Shown here piece after piece: positions 8,798-17,876 of a stretch of DNA of 64,000 nucleotides (position 1 is the first letter of the stretch; the number at the start of each line of letters is the position of its first letter). The stretch is from positions 145,579 to 209,578 of the forward strand of contig JAYGEX010000013.1 of NCBI GenBank assembly GCA_046582185.1. The letters are read 5' to 3'. Under the pieces are notes generated by a model. The model had not been told where the DNA came from. It saw only the letters and a list, made by a program, of their open reading frames with translations, and did not search any database. A program made the translations under genes and the position numbers. This DNA is from GCA-002726655 sp046582185 (lineage in GTDB: Bacteria > Pseudomonadota > Gammaproteobacteria > Pseudomonadales > Azotimanducaceae).

Positions 8798-10159
8798 TCA
8801 CGTTCTGTTCTTGGCGGTCCTGTTGTTGGCTGTCCTAATCTCCTCTCTCTTCTCAATCATTGAGTCACGATAGTCAGCATAAAGAAACAGAACCATGGTT
8901 ATGGTTGCGCCAACTGCGGTCATAACCAGGATTAATAAAAAACTCTGCCATCCACCTTCTTGATCTGCGACCGAACCGCCGACAAAGTCAAATACCATCG
9001 TCCCGGAATAGGCGACTGCATCAATCAGGCCGATCAACAAACCACAGTGTTTACCGCCAAAATCTATCGAAAATACACTCATAGGCAAGTAATAAGCTGG
9101 TGAGATTGCGAATCCGAAGGTAAAAATGGTGCCTATCGTAAGCATTAACTCTAGCTGTGTATTTAATTGGATGTTTGCAAGTGACCAGAGCAATAATAGG
9201 CAAAAGAACGCTAAAACCAGCATGCCTCCCAATGCGAAAATGAGAGTCTTTTTCGAAAGCTTGTCAAAAACAAAACCTCCCGCAAATACCGCGACCAGGC
9301 AACCTAGCGGGAAAGCGGAAGAGGCCATCCCTGCTTGAGCAGGTGCAAGCTCGAAAGTTTCACTCAGATAGATGGGAATAAAAGCCTGAAACTCAAACAG
9401 TACAGACAGAAATGTAACACTCAAGCAAATCAGCCAGAAACGAGGGCTTTTAGCAAAAAATGATAAGGCCTCCCGTGTTTCCAGTTCTCTTAATGGGTGA
9501 TTCTGAGACCAGGCTGTCAGCAAATTAACGGTCTCTGCTGCTTCGGTGCTGAGTTCTGTAACGTCCGGTGGCCTGCTTCGTAAAAATTTCAGCAGCACCA
9601 ACATGATCACTACCGAAATAACCGCCGCGGCAACAAACAAACCTCGCCATGACATCACAAGTAACAGGCTCCCTAACACAAGGGTTGCCGCAACAGAACT
9701 TGCACGAGAACTTGTCGCAATAAAACCCCATACCCGGCCATGTTTTGGATAAAGAAACCAGACCTTGATGATATTGGCGATCGACGGCCATCCTGCAGAT
9801 TTAGCAAAAATCGTGAGGAAATAAAATATGAAGAAGGCGCCATTAGTGGAGACAGTACCGAACATAAAGATGGCAGCAGCAGAGAGAGCGATGGCAAAAA
9901 TGAAGACCTTGTGACCACCCAACTTATCGGCTAATACACCGTTGGTGAGTTTACCCAGCAGATTGCCTGCGGTACCCCAGCCGAGGATAGCGCCAAAGGC
10001 TGTTTTATCGAGGTTTAACTCATCATCCAGCAGCATAGCTGGCCCTGCTATGCCTACCGTTGTTCGACATAACATTAACGCCGCATAACCTAAGCACATA
10101 CTGCCGACGATAATGATTTCCCAGCGAAGATTCAGGCTGTTTAAGATGCCCTTACTCAC
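8798..10159 (-). CDS. MFS transporter resembling the organophosphate:phosphate antiporter group
   Basis: A 453-residue, 12-segment inner-membrane carrier. Between segments 2 and 3 it has the MFS motif GVLADKLGGHKVF. GWPSIANIIKVWFLYPKHGRVWGF (about residues 122-145) resembles the GWPP...W region of GlpT/UhpT transporters, which exchange phosphate for sugar or glycerol phosphates. The C-terminal tail is polar and repetitive (RTANNRTAKNRT), and its DNA shares 17 bases with a spot at 11824-11840. It follows the CDP-alcohol transferase on the same strand by 68 bases, so cotranscription is likely. The substrate, perhaps a phosphorylated alcohol, is inference. Confidence 0.8.
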   Translation of the reverse strand: MSKGILNSLNLRWEIIIVGSMCLGYAALMLCRTTVGIAGPAMLLDDELNLDKTAFGAILGWGTAGNLLGKLTNGVLADKLGGHKVFIFAIALSAAAIFMFGTVSTNGAFFIFYFLTIFAKSAGWPSIANIIKVWFLYPKHGRVWGFIATSSRASSVAATLVLGSLLLVMSWRGLFVAAAVISVVIMLVLLKFLRSRPPDVTELSTEAAETVNLLTAWSQNHPLRELETREALSFFAKSPRFWLICLSVTFLSVLFEFQAFIPIYLSETFELAPAQAGMASSAFPLGCLVAVFAGGFVFDKLSKKTLIFALGGMLVLAFFCLLLLWSLANIQLNTQLELMLTIGTIFTFGFAISPAYYLPMSVFSIDFGGKHCGLLIGLIDAVAYSGTMVFDFVGGSVADQEGGWQSFLLILVMTAVGATITMVLFLYADYRDSMIEKREEIRTANNRTAKNRT

Positions 10160-10227
10160 TCTGTGCCTGCCTCTTTCTCAATTTTTTCATCGCCTCGAAA
10201 CAAGGGTAAGAACACCCATGTATTTTC

Positions 10228-10881
10228 CTAAATGAGCTTCCAACCATAGATGGCAGTCATTGCAACAGTATATGCCGCCAGAATAAGCACATTGGTTGGG
10301 TTCCCCGAAAGTTTTGGTGTTTTGATCTTCGAGACATTTAGGGCCACGAGTACCAGGCTGCTGACGTAGAGGATGATGGAAAAGTCCCCATGGCTAAATA
10401 ATCCTTCAAACAAGAATATGAAAACAAGAATAAGATTGTTGTTATCAAGTGCCAGTCCTGTGTATTTAGCCCCACCAGCAAGACCGAATATACTAAAATA
10501 ACTTAAGCGCATTGCAGCGGCAGCAAGCATTAGAAATGCTCCCGGCAGGAAAATGGGGTCGAAGGCCCCATAACTCAATAGAAGAATGGCAGGGGTCACG
10601 CCATAACTGACTATGTCGATGAGTACGTCAAGCTGCCCTCCAAAACGGCTATCATCACCTGTCCTGCCTTTCATCCTGCGTGCGATGAGACCGTCAGCCC
10701 AGTCAAAAGCAACAGCCCAGACCATGCCAATCATTGCTGCGGAATAAACACCTAATATACAGAAGTAGATAGCAAGCACTGTGCAAGCCAATCCCGCAAG
10801 TGAACACAAATTGGGTAGATCTTTGACATAAGCAAGAATGGAGCTAGGCGACTGCTTTTGCACTGCAGAGTGATCGGTCAT
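10228..10881 (-). CDS. CDP-alcohol phosphatidyltransferase (phosphatidylserine-synthase-like)
   Basis: An integral membrane enzyme that moves a phospho-alcohol between a CDP carrier and a lipid or alcohol. The signature is near residues 62-88: DGLIAR, then GGQLDVLID, with the catalytic and metal aspartates. The spacer between them is about five residues longer than the usual eight. The following IVSYGVTPAILLL is typical of PssA-like members. Six or so hydrophobic segments cover 217 residues. A cytidylyltransferase gene is transcribed divergently 153 bases away and an OPA-like transporter follows, so a headgroup route is suggested. The alcohol is unknown. Confidence 0.85.
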   Translation of the reverse strand: MTDHSAVQKQSPSSILAYVKDLPNLCSLAGLACTVLAIYFCILGVYSAAMIGMVWAVAFDWADGLIARRMKGRTGDDSRFGGQLDVLIDIVSYGVTPAILLLSYGAFDPIFLPGAFLMLAAAAMRLSYFSIFGLAGGAKYTGLALDNNNLILVFIFLFEGLFSHGDFSIILYVSSLVLVALNVSKIKTPKLSGNPTNVLILAAYTVAMTAIYGWKLI

Positions 10882-11034
10882 CTTCGTAAATCCCTGAAAT
10901 GATTTGTTAATTTGCCAAGTATGGATGGCATATTTCTCTCACTTTTATATTTCTGTTTAAGCATTGTGAGATTGGAGGAAAAGCGTATCATACAGCAACG
11001 AAAATCCGCCCGATATGAGGACTAAATAACAATT

Positions 11035-11478
11035 ATGCTTGTATATACAGTTGGTACCTTCGATTTATTGCATGTCGGCCACCTGACCCTACTGGAATAC
11101 TGTAAAACACTGGGTGATGTTTTTGTGGTGGGCGTTGCTGCCGATGAAGTCGTCAATCTCTATAAACCCAATGTACCCGCTATCCCTCTCATTCAACGAA
11201 TAGAAATGCTGAAAGCCCTGCGATGTGTCGATGATGCGCGTGCCTATCATGAGCTTGATTATGTATCTGCTTGTAAAGAATTGGACGTTGATATTTTCGT
11301 TATAGGTGAGGATTGGGGAACCGATCCACATAATCTGGCAGTGGAGGCTTATTTAAAAGCAGCTGGAAAAGAGATTGTTCAAGTTCGGTACAGTCCGCTA
11401 ACCTCATCGACAAAAATAAAGCAAAACGTCATCGCCCAATCCCGGATGGAGAGCAGCGGTTTTAAAGCGGCTTCATAA
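11035..11478 (+). CDS. CTP-dependent cytidylyltransferase, TagD/ECT-like
   Basis: A 147-residue nucleotidyltransferase that would join CMP to a phosphorylated alcohol such as glycerol, ethanolamine or choline phosphate. The catalytic HxGH motif is in TVGTFDLLHVGHLTLLE (residues 5-21), with VIGEDWGTD at about 90-98 and the final substrate loop YSPLTSSTKIKQNV at 121-134, matching RTxGISTTxIK of glycerol-phosphate cytidylyltransferases. Its divergent neighbour is a CDP-alcohol phosphatidyltransferase, the natural user of the CDP-alcohol product. No strong ribosome site is visible. The TagD symbol is withheld because the substrate is not proven. Confidence 0.85.
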   Translation: MLVYTVGTFDLLHVGHLTLLEYCKTLGDVFVVGVAADEVVNLYKPNVPAIPLIQRIEMLKALRCVDDARAYHELDYVSACKELDVDIFVIGEDWGTDPHNLAVEAYLKAAGKEIVQVRYSPLTSSTKIKQNVIAQSRMESSGFKAAS

Positions 11479-11895
11479 CAAGAAAAAATTATTGTACTTT
11501 AGCGGCATACACAAACTAAACCCGGATACCCAACTACGGCAATCCGGGACGTCCAGCAGATAATCAATCTCCCCTTAGATCACTCACAATTATCTGACAC
11601 TGACAACAACGCACAATCATCGCTTGCAGGTTCGTTATCCTGAATGTCATAGGCAATGCAGGATCTCATCTCGTCGATTTCCCGGCGTTCCACCAACTGA
11701 TCTTTGGCTCCGCGAATTCTTGCCGAAACCTGGAAGTGGGTAACGCGCTATAGGATCGGTGAATTCTTCAGGACACCACCTAAGAATTTGACGGCTGATT
11801 CGCCTGATACTAAAGGCTGACATCTGTTGTTGGCTGTCCTCATCTTCTGTTTCTTTATGCTTGCCGGAGAACCTGCTTGCCTGGTGCCTTACAGC
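11479..11895. other. Gene-free stretch of about 420 bases
   Basis: No convincing gene is seen on either strand between the cytidylyltransferase and the monooxygenase, whose 3' ends converge here. At 11521-11549 CCCGGAT and ATCCGGG form a 7-bp inverted repeat and could end the cytidylyltransferase transcript, but there is no clear T-run. At 11824-11840 is a 17-base copy of a sequence that also lies at 8820-8836. Confidence 0.6.
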
Positions 11896-13434
11896 TCAGG
11901 CTACCTTATTTTCTTTTGTTGGAGCCGGGTTGTTATAAACAAGAACATCATCATCAAGAGGTGCCGCAGGTAATATGTCTTTTTCAGTATAGTAATCTTG
12001 ACTATTTATCCATGGGCCAACATCACTTTGTTTGGGTAATCGTTTAACGCCACGGCGCATATACCCCGGTGCAAAATCATCTGCATCAATAAAGCCCTTG
12101 CCGTTCATACCCTGGTCTTCCTTGCGTAGTTTCGGCGTACACTGGCGAACGCCCAGCTCATCCATATGATTAAGCAGCCGACAAACATAGTGTGCAATCA
12201 TGTCGGAACGCATTGTCCAGGAGGTGCGAATGTAACCAAAGCTCCAGGCAAGATTCGGCATGCCGGATATCATTACTCCGCGATAAGTCCAGCTGTCGGA
12301 CAAACTAACCGCCTCACCATCCACGTCAAAGGCAATGTTGCCTAAGCCGCAAAGTTCTATTCCCGTCGCACTTACGATGATGTCAGCCTCAAGAATCTTT
12401 CCCGATTTCAACAGAATACCGTTCTCAACAAAATGTTCAATTTCTGCCGTTTCTACAGAGGCCTTTCCGGATTTTATGGCTTTAAACATGTCGCCATCGG
12501 GAAGCAGGCATAACCTTTCCTTCCACGGCCCATAACTTGGCGAGAAGTGTGTTTCAATATCATAGCCGTCAGGTAGCTCTTCTGTGGCTCCGTCTATGAG
12601 TTCTTTACGAACGGCATCAGGTTCTGAAACAGAACGCTCAGCGATGTCACGCCCAAATTCAAGTGCCTGTCGTCGTTTAATGCCGTGAATCCAGTCCAGC
12701 GGCACATCCAATGCCCGCAGCTGTTCTATCATCTCGTCTTCCTCACTGTTATCCATGGACATGTAATAGCTGGGTGAACGTTGCAGTTGAGTGATGTGCT
12801 CTACGGTTTCTGCCATCGCAGGAAGTATAGTCGCAGCAGTAGCGCCGGAGCCGATAACGATCACTTTCTTGCCCGTATAATCCAAATCTTCAGGCCATTT
12901 TTGTGGATGAATCAGGAGACCGCCAAATGATTCTTCACCTGGAAAATCAGGTTGATAACCTGCCTCATAGTTATAGTAACCCTGACACATAAACAGAAAG
13001 TTGCCGGTATACTTCCTGTTCTCGCCATTTTGATCCTTAGCTGATACTTCCCAACAAGCAAGCTCTGTTGACCAGGATGCGCTATCTATCCAGTGGTTAA
13101 ACTTAATATTCGGCGCAAGATTGTTTTCATCAACAACTTCATGCAGATAACTTAGTATCTCTTCCGCAGTGGCAATGGGCTGACCATGCCATGGTTTAAA
13201 GTCATAGCCAAAGGTATAGAGATCACTGTCAGAGCGTATACCGGGGTAACGAAACAGATCCCAAGTACCCCCAATGGCATCACGACCTTCAAGAATAACA
13301 AAGTCTTTATTGGGACTTTCCCTTTGCAAATGACATGCTGCGCCGAGGCCGGAAATACCGGCGCCTACAATAATAACGTCATGGTGCTCAATGTTAGTTG
13401 GGTTTGTAATGCTAGCGCTTGTCATATCAGACAA
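11896..13434 (-). CDS. Flavin monooxygenase, Baeyer-Villiger type
   Basis: A cytosolic FAD- and NADPH-dependent monooxygenase of 512 residues. The FAD-binding VGAGISGLGAACHL is near residue 23. The Baeyer-Villiger fingerprint FxGxxxHxxxWP is intact at residues 170-181 (FGGLLIHPQKWP), followed by the NADPH site VIVIGSGATAATI near 190. Family members turn ketones into esters or lactones. Closest in plan are the EthA/hydroxyacetophenone-like enzymes, but the substrate is open. It stands alone: over 400 bases lie downstream and about 580 upstream. Confidence 0.9.
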   Translation of the reverse strand: MSDMTSASITNPTNIEHHDVIIVGAGISGLGAACHLQRESPNKDFVILEGRDAIGGTWDLFRYPGIRSDSDLYTFGYDFKPWHGQPIATAEEILSYLHEVVDENNLAPNIKFNHWIDSASWSTELACWEVSAKDQNGENRKYTGNFLFMCQGYYNYEAGYQPDFPGEESFGGLLIHPQKWPEDLDYTGKKVIVIGSGATAATILPAMAETVEHITQLQRSPSYYMSMDNSEEDEMIEQLRALDVPLDWIHGIKRRQALEFGRDIAERSVSEPDAVRKELIDGATEELPDGYDIETHFSPSYGPWKERLCLLPDGDMFKAIKSGKASVETAEIEHFVENGILLKSGKILEADIIVSATGIELCGLGNIAFDVDGEAVSLSDSWTYRGVMISGMPNLAWSFGYIRTSWTMRSDMIAHYVCRLLNHMDELGVRQCTPKLRKEDQGMNGKGFIDADDFAPGYMRRGVKRLPKQSDVGPWINSQDYYTEKDILPAAPLDDDVLVYNNPAPTKENKVA

Positions 13435-14014
13435 TCTTCAATTTTGGTGTGAGTTAATTGGTACATGGAATACTATGAGCATGGAGCCCATCAGGTCCCT
13501 CAGATTAGTTGTTGGCTCAGCATCGCACATAGCCCGCAGTATCAAACTGATTCTCGATCATACAACAGAGTTGCAGAGCCGTCAGCTAAATGTAGAGCCG
13601 TCAGCTACTAGTATGAGGCACGCAATTGAGCGCCCTGTTAATGAATTCCCGGTCAGTCATCCAGCCACTTCTGGGCAAATCCACGGCATCGCGCAGGCTA
13701 AACAATCTACATTGAGATTCGCCAATCTTTGACTGCCTAACCGAACAGGCCTGCTCGAATCCAGTGCCGATTGCGCCAAACAGATCGCTGTTACTGGTTA
13801 TATCTGTATATTCCTCGAGCACTTTCTTGCCTTCGTTTTCCCGAACAATCATGAATTTTCTAGTGGGTGGATTACTCACACGATATTCACCCAGGTGAAA
13901 ACAGGTATTGGATAAATAGCCGGTTCCCATAAACAGAACTTGTGCATAACTATATTGTTACCTCAGCCGATGGTACATTGAGTTGAATCACTACCTGTTA
14001 ACTGAGTTAGTCAT
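13435..14014. other. Sparse region with one doubtful minus-strand frame
   Basis: The only long frame here is 13601-13930 on the minus strand, 109 codons starting MGTGYLSNTCFHLGEYRVS. It has no recognised domain, ribosome site or partner. It may be a real orphan or a remnant. A short direct repeat, GAGCCGTCAGCTA, occurs twice around 13576-13604. The promoters of the monooxygenase and of the acetyltransferase should lie at the two edges. Confidence 0.35.
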
Positions 14015-14566
14015 TTGGAAATCATTTCTAAAGGAACGGCCATCAGCCTCCGAAAAATCGAGCTCAGTGACTTGGATATCCTGACTAACTATGAATATTC
14101 TGTTTCCATCACCGAAGCGCATTCCGATCTGGAAGTTCTCACCCAGCTCTACACTGACTATAGGCTCTGGGACGGGCTAGCAGGCGCCGCAGCCATCATA
14201 GAGAACAAAAGTAGTCGCATGCTTGGCACTCTTCAGTTCTTCCGCTCGGCACCATGTATTCATGGCCTGGAGATTGGATACATCATTCACAAAAGGGAAG
14301 ACCGGGGCAAAGGATACGCAGCGCAAGCTTTACGGCTCCTGTCAGACCACCTGTTTTCAACAAGTACCAGCATTTCCCGGCAACAATTACTAATTGAGGT
14401 ATGGAATACACCTTCATGGAAAGTCGCTGAACACTGCGGCTTTATTCACGAAGGTATTCTTAGATCCAGTGGCTTTGGCGATACCCCGGCGGATTGCTTT
14501 ATCTATTCACGGACCGCCAATGACTACCATGGGGAGACGAACTCGATGAATAGGCCGTCTTCATAG
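14015..14566 (+). CDS. GNAT acetyltransferase, RimJ/RimL-like
   Basis: A 183-residue acetyl-CoA-dependent N-acetyltransferase. The start ISLRKIELSDLDIL is typical of the group. HGLEIGYIIHKREDRGKGYAAQALRLLSDHLF (about residues 86-117) has the acetyl-CoA loop R-x-x-G-x-G-x-A. IEVWNTPSWKVAEHCGFIHEGILRSS is the conserved C-terminal part with N-x-x-S-x-x-V-x-E-x-x-G-F. Translation appears to start at a TTG, since no ATG or GTG precedes the conserved domain. The substrate is unknown. Confidence 0.82.
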   Translation: MEIISKGTAISLRKIELSDLDILTNYEYSVSITEAHSDLEVLTQLYTDYRLWDGLAGAAAIIENKSSRMLGTLQFFRSAPCIHGLEIGYIIHKREDRGKGYAAQALRLLSDHLFSTSTSISRQQLLIEVWNTPSWKVAEHCGFIHEGILRSSGFGDTPADCFIYSRTANDYHGETNSMNRPSS

Positions 14567-14650
14567 ACGCGAAGATAGTACAGGTAGAAACTTAAGCAAT
14601 TCCAGCAAAAAGTAAAATGATGGAAGTACTCACGACTTCAAGGCGTATCT

Positions 14651-15046
14651 ATGCCCCAGAAATACACAACGATTCGAGATGGTAAGCGCTACCTTTGGTA
14701 TATAGAAAGGTTGTGGCAACAGGCAAAGAACCTCACGCCGTTCAAAATTGAAATCTCGTCGATTAAGGAACTCGAACAAAATTGCTGGTTTGAATCCCGT
14801 GAACCAACGCTGCGTGAAGTAGCAAAACATTGCGAGCGCATCAATGCGGCTGATCTATCTTATCCAATTATCCTCAATGACAATGGCACTCTAATGGAAG
14901 GCGGGCACCGACTCTGCAAATCACAGATGGAAGGAAAATCAACAATAGTGGCGGTTCAATTCAAAACGATGCCGAAGCCGGACAAGATTCTGGAAATAAC
15001 AGGAACATCACAACCGGTAAACCACGGTGACCAGGGATCTATTTGA
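14651..15046 (+). CDS. ParB/Srx-fold domain protein
   Basis: A 131-residue protein whose second half, LSYPIILNDNGTLMEGGHRLCKSQMEGKSTIVAVQF (from about residue 72), resembles the ParB-like nucleotide-binding fold, including the G-x-H-R turn. The N-terminal DGKRYLWYIERLWQQAKNL recalls small stand-alone proteins usually annotated as ParB-like. There is no helix-turn-helix, so a role in chromosome partitioning is unlikely. It lies 84 bases after the acetyltransferase on the same strand. Confidence 0.6.
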   Translation: MPQKYTTIRDGKRYLWYIERLWQQAKNLTPFKIEISSIKELEQNCWFESREPTLREVAKHCERINAADLSYPIILNDNGTLMEGGHRLCKSQMEGKSTIVAVQFKTMPKPDKILEITGTSQPVNHGDQGSI

Positions 15047-15138
15047 TCCGATCCATAAGTAAATGGTGAGGTAGCTACATCAGATTCGCTAAGGCTTAAA
15101 AAGCCCAATTCAACCGGGTTTCGTGATCGAAGCGACAA

Positions 15139-15546
15139 CTATTCTGCAAACCCTTCAAATTTCCTGGCCCGTAGACCGACCTGAAGCCAGGGTGCTTCTT
15201 CCGAATTAAAGATGTTAGCTTGCGGCTGAATGGACGGAAGGTCATTTAGTGAACGTGCGGGTACGATGAGAGATGTTCTGGATTTGTTCACGAACGACAG
15301 AGCTGAGCCGCATATTCGGCAGAACGAACTCGAGAAGTCTCGAGTCGGGTGTTGAAAAGCAGCAATATTATTCTGACCACTCAGCCATTCAATGTTATCT
15401 GGATCAGTGAGAATATTTGATGCAAATGCAGACCCGGTTAGCTGCCGGCACTGTTTACAGTGACATTGATAGAAGTTCTTAAAGTTATCGGCAAGCGTAT
15501 AGCTCACTTCACCACATAGGCATTGACCTGTTAGTTGATTCTCCAT
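15139..15546 (-). CDS. GFA/CENP-V family zinc protein
   Basis: A small zinc-binding protein of the glutathione-dependent formaldehyde-activating (GFA) fold. The ligands are QCLCG at residues 8-12, CHCKQC at about 29-34 and CRIC at about 77-80. Most family members have no proven reaction. I choose the ATG at 15546 because a GGAGG (complement of 15558-15562) precedes it by 11 bases. An upstream ATG at 15576 would add ten residues but lies before that ribosome site. A second member of the family lies at 37221-37604. Confidence 0.85.
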   Translation of the reverse strand: MENQLTGQCLCGEVSYTLADNFKNFYQCHCKQCRQLTGSAFASNILTDPDNIEWLSGQNNIAAFQHPTRDFSSSFCRICGSALSFVNKSRTSLIVPARSLNDLPSIQPQANIFNSEEAPWLQVGLRARKFEGFAE

Positions 15547-15802
15547 CTTTGTAATGGCCTCCGTTAGTGACTCCAAGAAAAGTAAATCAGTCTATTCAAA
15601 AAGATATTTATCGCCTTAGGACGACGACTTCAATTACACTCCACCGGTTTAGGCAACAAGCGCAAATTGTAATGCCTTATTGACCGTAGAACATGCGCCA
15701 CCAACAGAATACGCAAATCAAATTGTTGTTAGACTTAGGAAACGATCACTTACTAAGGAACCAATTCCGGCGTTCTTTGAATCCGGTCAAAACCAAATAG
15801 TC

Positions 15803-16390
15803 ATGAACGATACCTCAGACACCACCACCGTTTATCTTCTACGCCACGCTCAAAGCACTGCCAGCGCGGATATAGCAGTTCCAGATTGGCCATTAAGCCA
15901 GCTTGGATCTGAGCAGAGCCTGGGTATTGTTGATGCCCTTAATGCACTTGACCTGGACCACGTGTACTCCAGCCCTTATAAGCGAGCAATCGACACTATT
16001 AAGCCCTATTGCACAGGCAAGAAATTAAACACGACGATTGAAGATGATTTGCGTGAAAGGAATTTAACGGACAGCTTTGTGACAGAAGGCTGGGATCAAA
16101 TGATGGTAAACAACTGGGACGATTTGAACTTCGCGACCACAAATGGCGAATCAGGCTACTCATGCCAACATCGTATCGCAACCTGCATACTCCAAATCGT
16201 CACCAGACATCGAGGAAAGACCTTGCTCATCAGCTCACATGGTTATGCCATTTCACTTTTTCTCAATATGATGGATCACTCGTTTGTCTATCAACAATGG
16301 AAAGCGATGAAAAACCCTGATCTTTTTAAGATTGATTACGACGCTGATGCCCCAAAATGGGATAAGAGTTTTTCGTGGGAAATGAATTGA
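15803..16390 (+). CDS. Histidine phosphatase family protein
   Basis: A 195-residue phosphatase of the phosphoglycerate-mutase-like superfamily. The catalytic RHG motif appears as LLRHAQSTASAD (residues 12-23), the second arginine is in YSSPYKRAIDTIKPY, and the second histidine is in LLISSHGYAISLFL near residue 146. The frame is open upstream to 15680, but the conserved domain begins right after MNDTSDTTT, so the ATG at 15803 is preferred. Its 3' end overlaps the next (broken) acetyltransferase gene by 16 bases. The substrate is unknown. Confidence 0.82.
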   Translation: MNDTSDTTTVYLLRHAQSTASADIAVPDWPLSQLGSEQSLGIVDALNALDLDHVYSSPYKRAIDTIKPYCTGKKLNTTIEDDLRERNLTDSFVTEGWDQMMVNNWDDLNFATTNGESGYSCQHRIATCILQIVTRHRGKTLLISSHGYAISLFLNMMDHSFVYQQWKAMKNPDLFKIDYDADAPKWDKSFSWEMN

Positions 16391-16890
16391 TAGCAGAAAT
16401 TTCTACAAGAATATTTCAGCCCAATGATTGGCAAATTTATAAAGACCTTAGACTTCGCGCGCTAAAAGATTCGCCAGATGCATTTGGCACGACTTATCAT
16501 GATGCGTGCAAATATCCAGAGTCACTGTGGCAAGCTCGCCTGGAAAATGTCTCTGAGAAGTTTGATCATCCCGTCCGCGCTGACGTTGATAATCTCCCAA
16601 TCGGCATGGCCTGGGGAAGAATTTAACCTGACAACATAATTATGGCGCAACTGTATCAAATGTGGGTAGCGCCTGATAATCACGGATTTGGCGTGAGCAG
16701 GTATATGTTGCAGTCAGCAATTGAATGGGCGCAGATTCAGGGAGCGCCTTCGCTTCTCCTGTCAGTCACTTGCGGTAACACTGCCGCATCGAACCTTTAT
16801 CTGACCGCCGGATTTAAATCATATGCTCAACCGGAGCCTCTCCACGCTGGACCTACGCTATTGGTCCAGTCGATGAGATTGGCACTTTGA
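16375..16890 (+). pseudogene. GNAT acetyltransferase broken by an in-frame stop
   Basis: Two pieces of a single GNAT acetyltransferase lie in the same frame. The first (16375-16626) reads RIFQPNDWQIYKDLRLRAL to PIGMAWGRI. The second continues after a TAA at 16624-16626 with PDNIIMAQLYQMWVAPDNHG, then SVTCGNTAASNLYLTAGF. In relatives a Glu is expected at the stop (GRIEPDN), so one G-to-T change in a GAA codon would explain it. The acetyl-CoA site is in the second piece. It overlaps the phosphatase gene upstream and was probably cotranscribed with it. Confidence 0.85.
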
Positions 16891-17008
16891 ATGTAAAATT
16901 GAGCGTAGTGACCCCAATATGAAGAGGTTTCTTTAGAAGCTTAGCTCAGATAAAAGCATCACAGACTAAGTTGTTCGCTTCTGCGGCTACGACCCGCAAT
17001 ATCGCCCC

Positions 17009-17671
17009 TCAGTAAATTTCGTATTCGTCCAACAATACCTGATACTCGCCTCGCAGCTCATCAGCGTCAAATTCCAATCCCCGCACCTCGGCTTCCAGGT
17101 GACCTCGTTCATGTTGGCGCTCTTCCAATTCATCCAAAAGATCTCGGCGACGGTGACTTTCAGTTCCATCCGCAATCAGGTCGTCCTCGATATTGTTGAT
17201 GTCATGCTTCAGGTTTTTTAACCTGGCTTGCATGGTAATGACCGCAGCATTCTTTTGGGCAACGCCGGAGCTCAATTTGAAGAGTTCCCGTCCTTTCCTG
17301 TGACCATAAAGAAATTCTCCCTCGACCTCTGAAGGACATACACCATGATATTGGCTACCTTTTTTCCCCTGACGATATCCATTGCGCTCTGTACAGAAGA
17401 TGTAGACACCTTCGCCATAGCCTTCCTTATATTGAGCGAGGTCTGGAGACATGCCATATTCGGCACACGCTTTACGCCTTTCAGTGAATGTGCCTGTGCT
17501 CGCACCAGCGGCACCATCTTCGTATCCAATTGTGCGCCAGTCAGCAATCAAACATTCTGATTCGCTCATGCTGGCGCATCCGGACATTGCCAGAACAAGT
17601 AGTCCGATTACGACCAGGTAGCCGTTCCCAGGCAGAGAATTATTATCGGGCAGGCAACTGGTGTAATTCAT
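17009..17671 (-). CDS. DUF2799 lipoprotein
   Basis: A predicted lipoprotein of 220 residues. A hydrophobic signal with lipobox VLAMSGC is followed by the DUF2799 pattern: DWRTIGYEDGAAGASTGTF, then GYGEGVYIFCTERNGYRQGKKGSQY. The C-terminal third is charged and predicted coiled coil (DELEERQHERGHLEAEVRG). The ATG at 17671 is chosen over a TTG four codons earlier. The function of the family is unknown. It stands alone between non-coding stretches. Confidence 0.82.
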   Translation of the reverse strand: MNYTSCLPDNNSLPGNGYLVVIGLLVLAMSGCASMSESECLIADWRTIGYEDGAAGASTGTFTERRKACAEYGMSPDLAQYKEGYGEGVYIFCTERNGYRQGKKGSQYHGVCPSEVEGEFLYGHRKGRELFKLSSGVAQKNAAVITMQARLKNLKHDINNIEDDLIADGTESHRRRDLLDELEERQHERGHLEAEVRGLEFDADELRGEYQVLLDEYEIY

Positions 17672-17876
17672 TTGTATTCTCAATAGTATTAACAGGATAA
17701 AACGCTGGCAAGTTTAGCCAAGATTGCGAGTAAAGGTAATGTCGTTTACCTACACTTGAGACAAAGCGACATGCATTATCGTTGATATGTTCTCCCGCAC
17801 AGTCAGTTACGGCGATATGGCGCTTTCACTTTCAACTGTTCGACTGTTCGACTGTTCAGCTAAGACTCTTGCCGAT

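Noticed and set aside
15680..15802. Upstream 41-codon extension of the histidine phosphatase frame
   Set aside because: The catalytic domain begins right after the ATG at 15803 and the extension does not resemble a signal or a domain.
17838..17861. Short tandem GTTCGACT repeats
   Set aside because: Only about three 9-base units next to the VOC gene. Too short to mean anything on their own.
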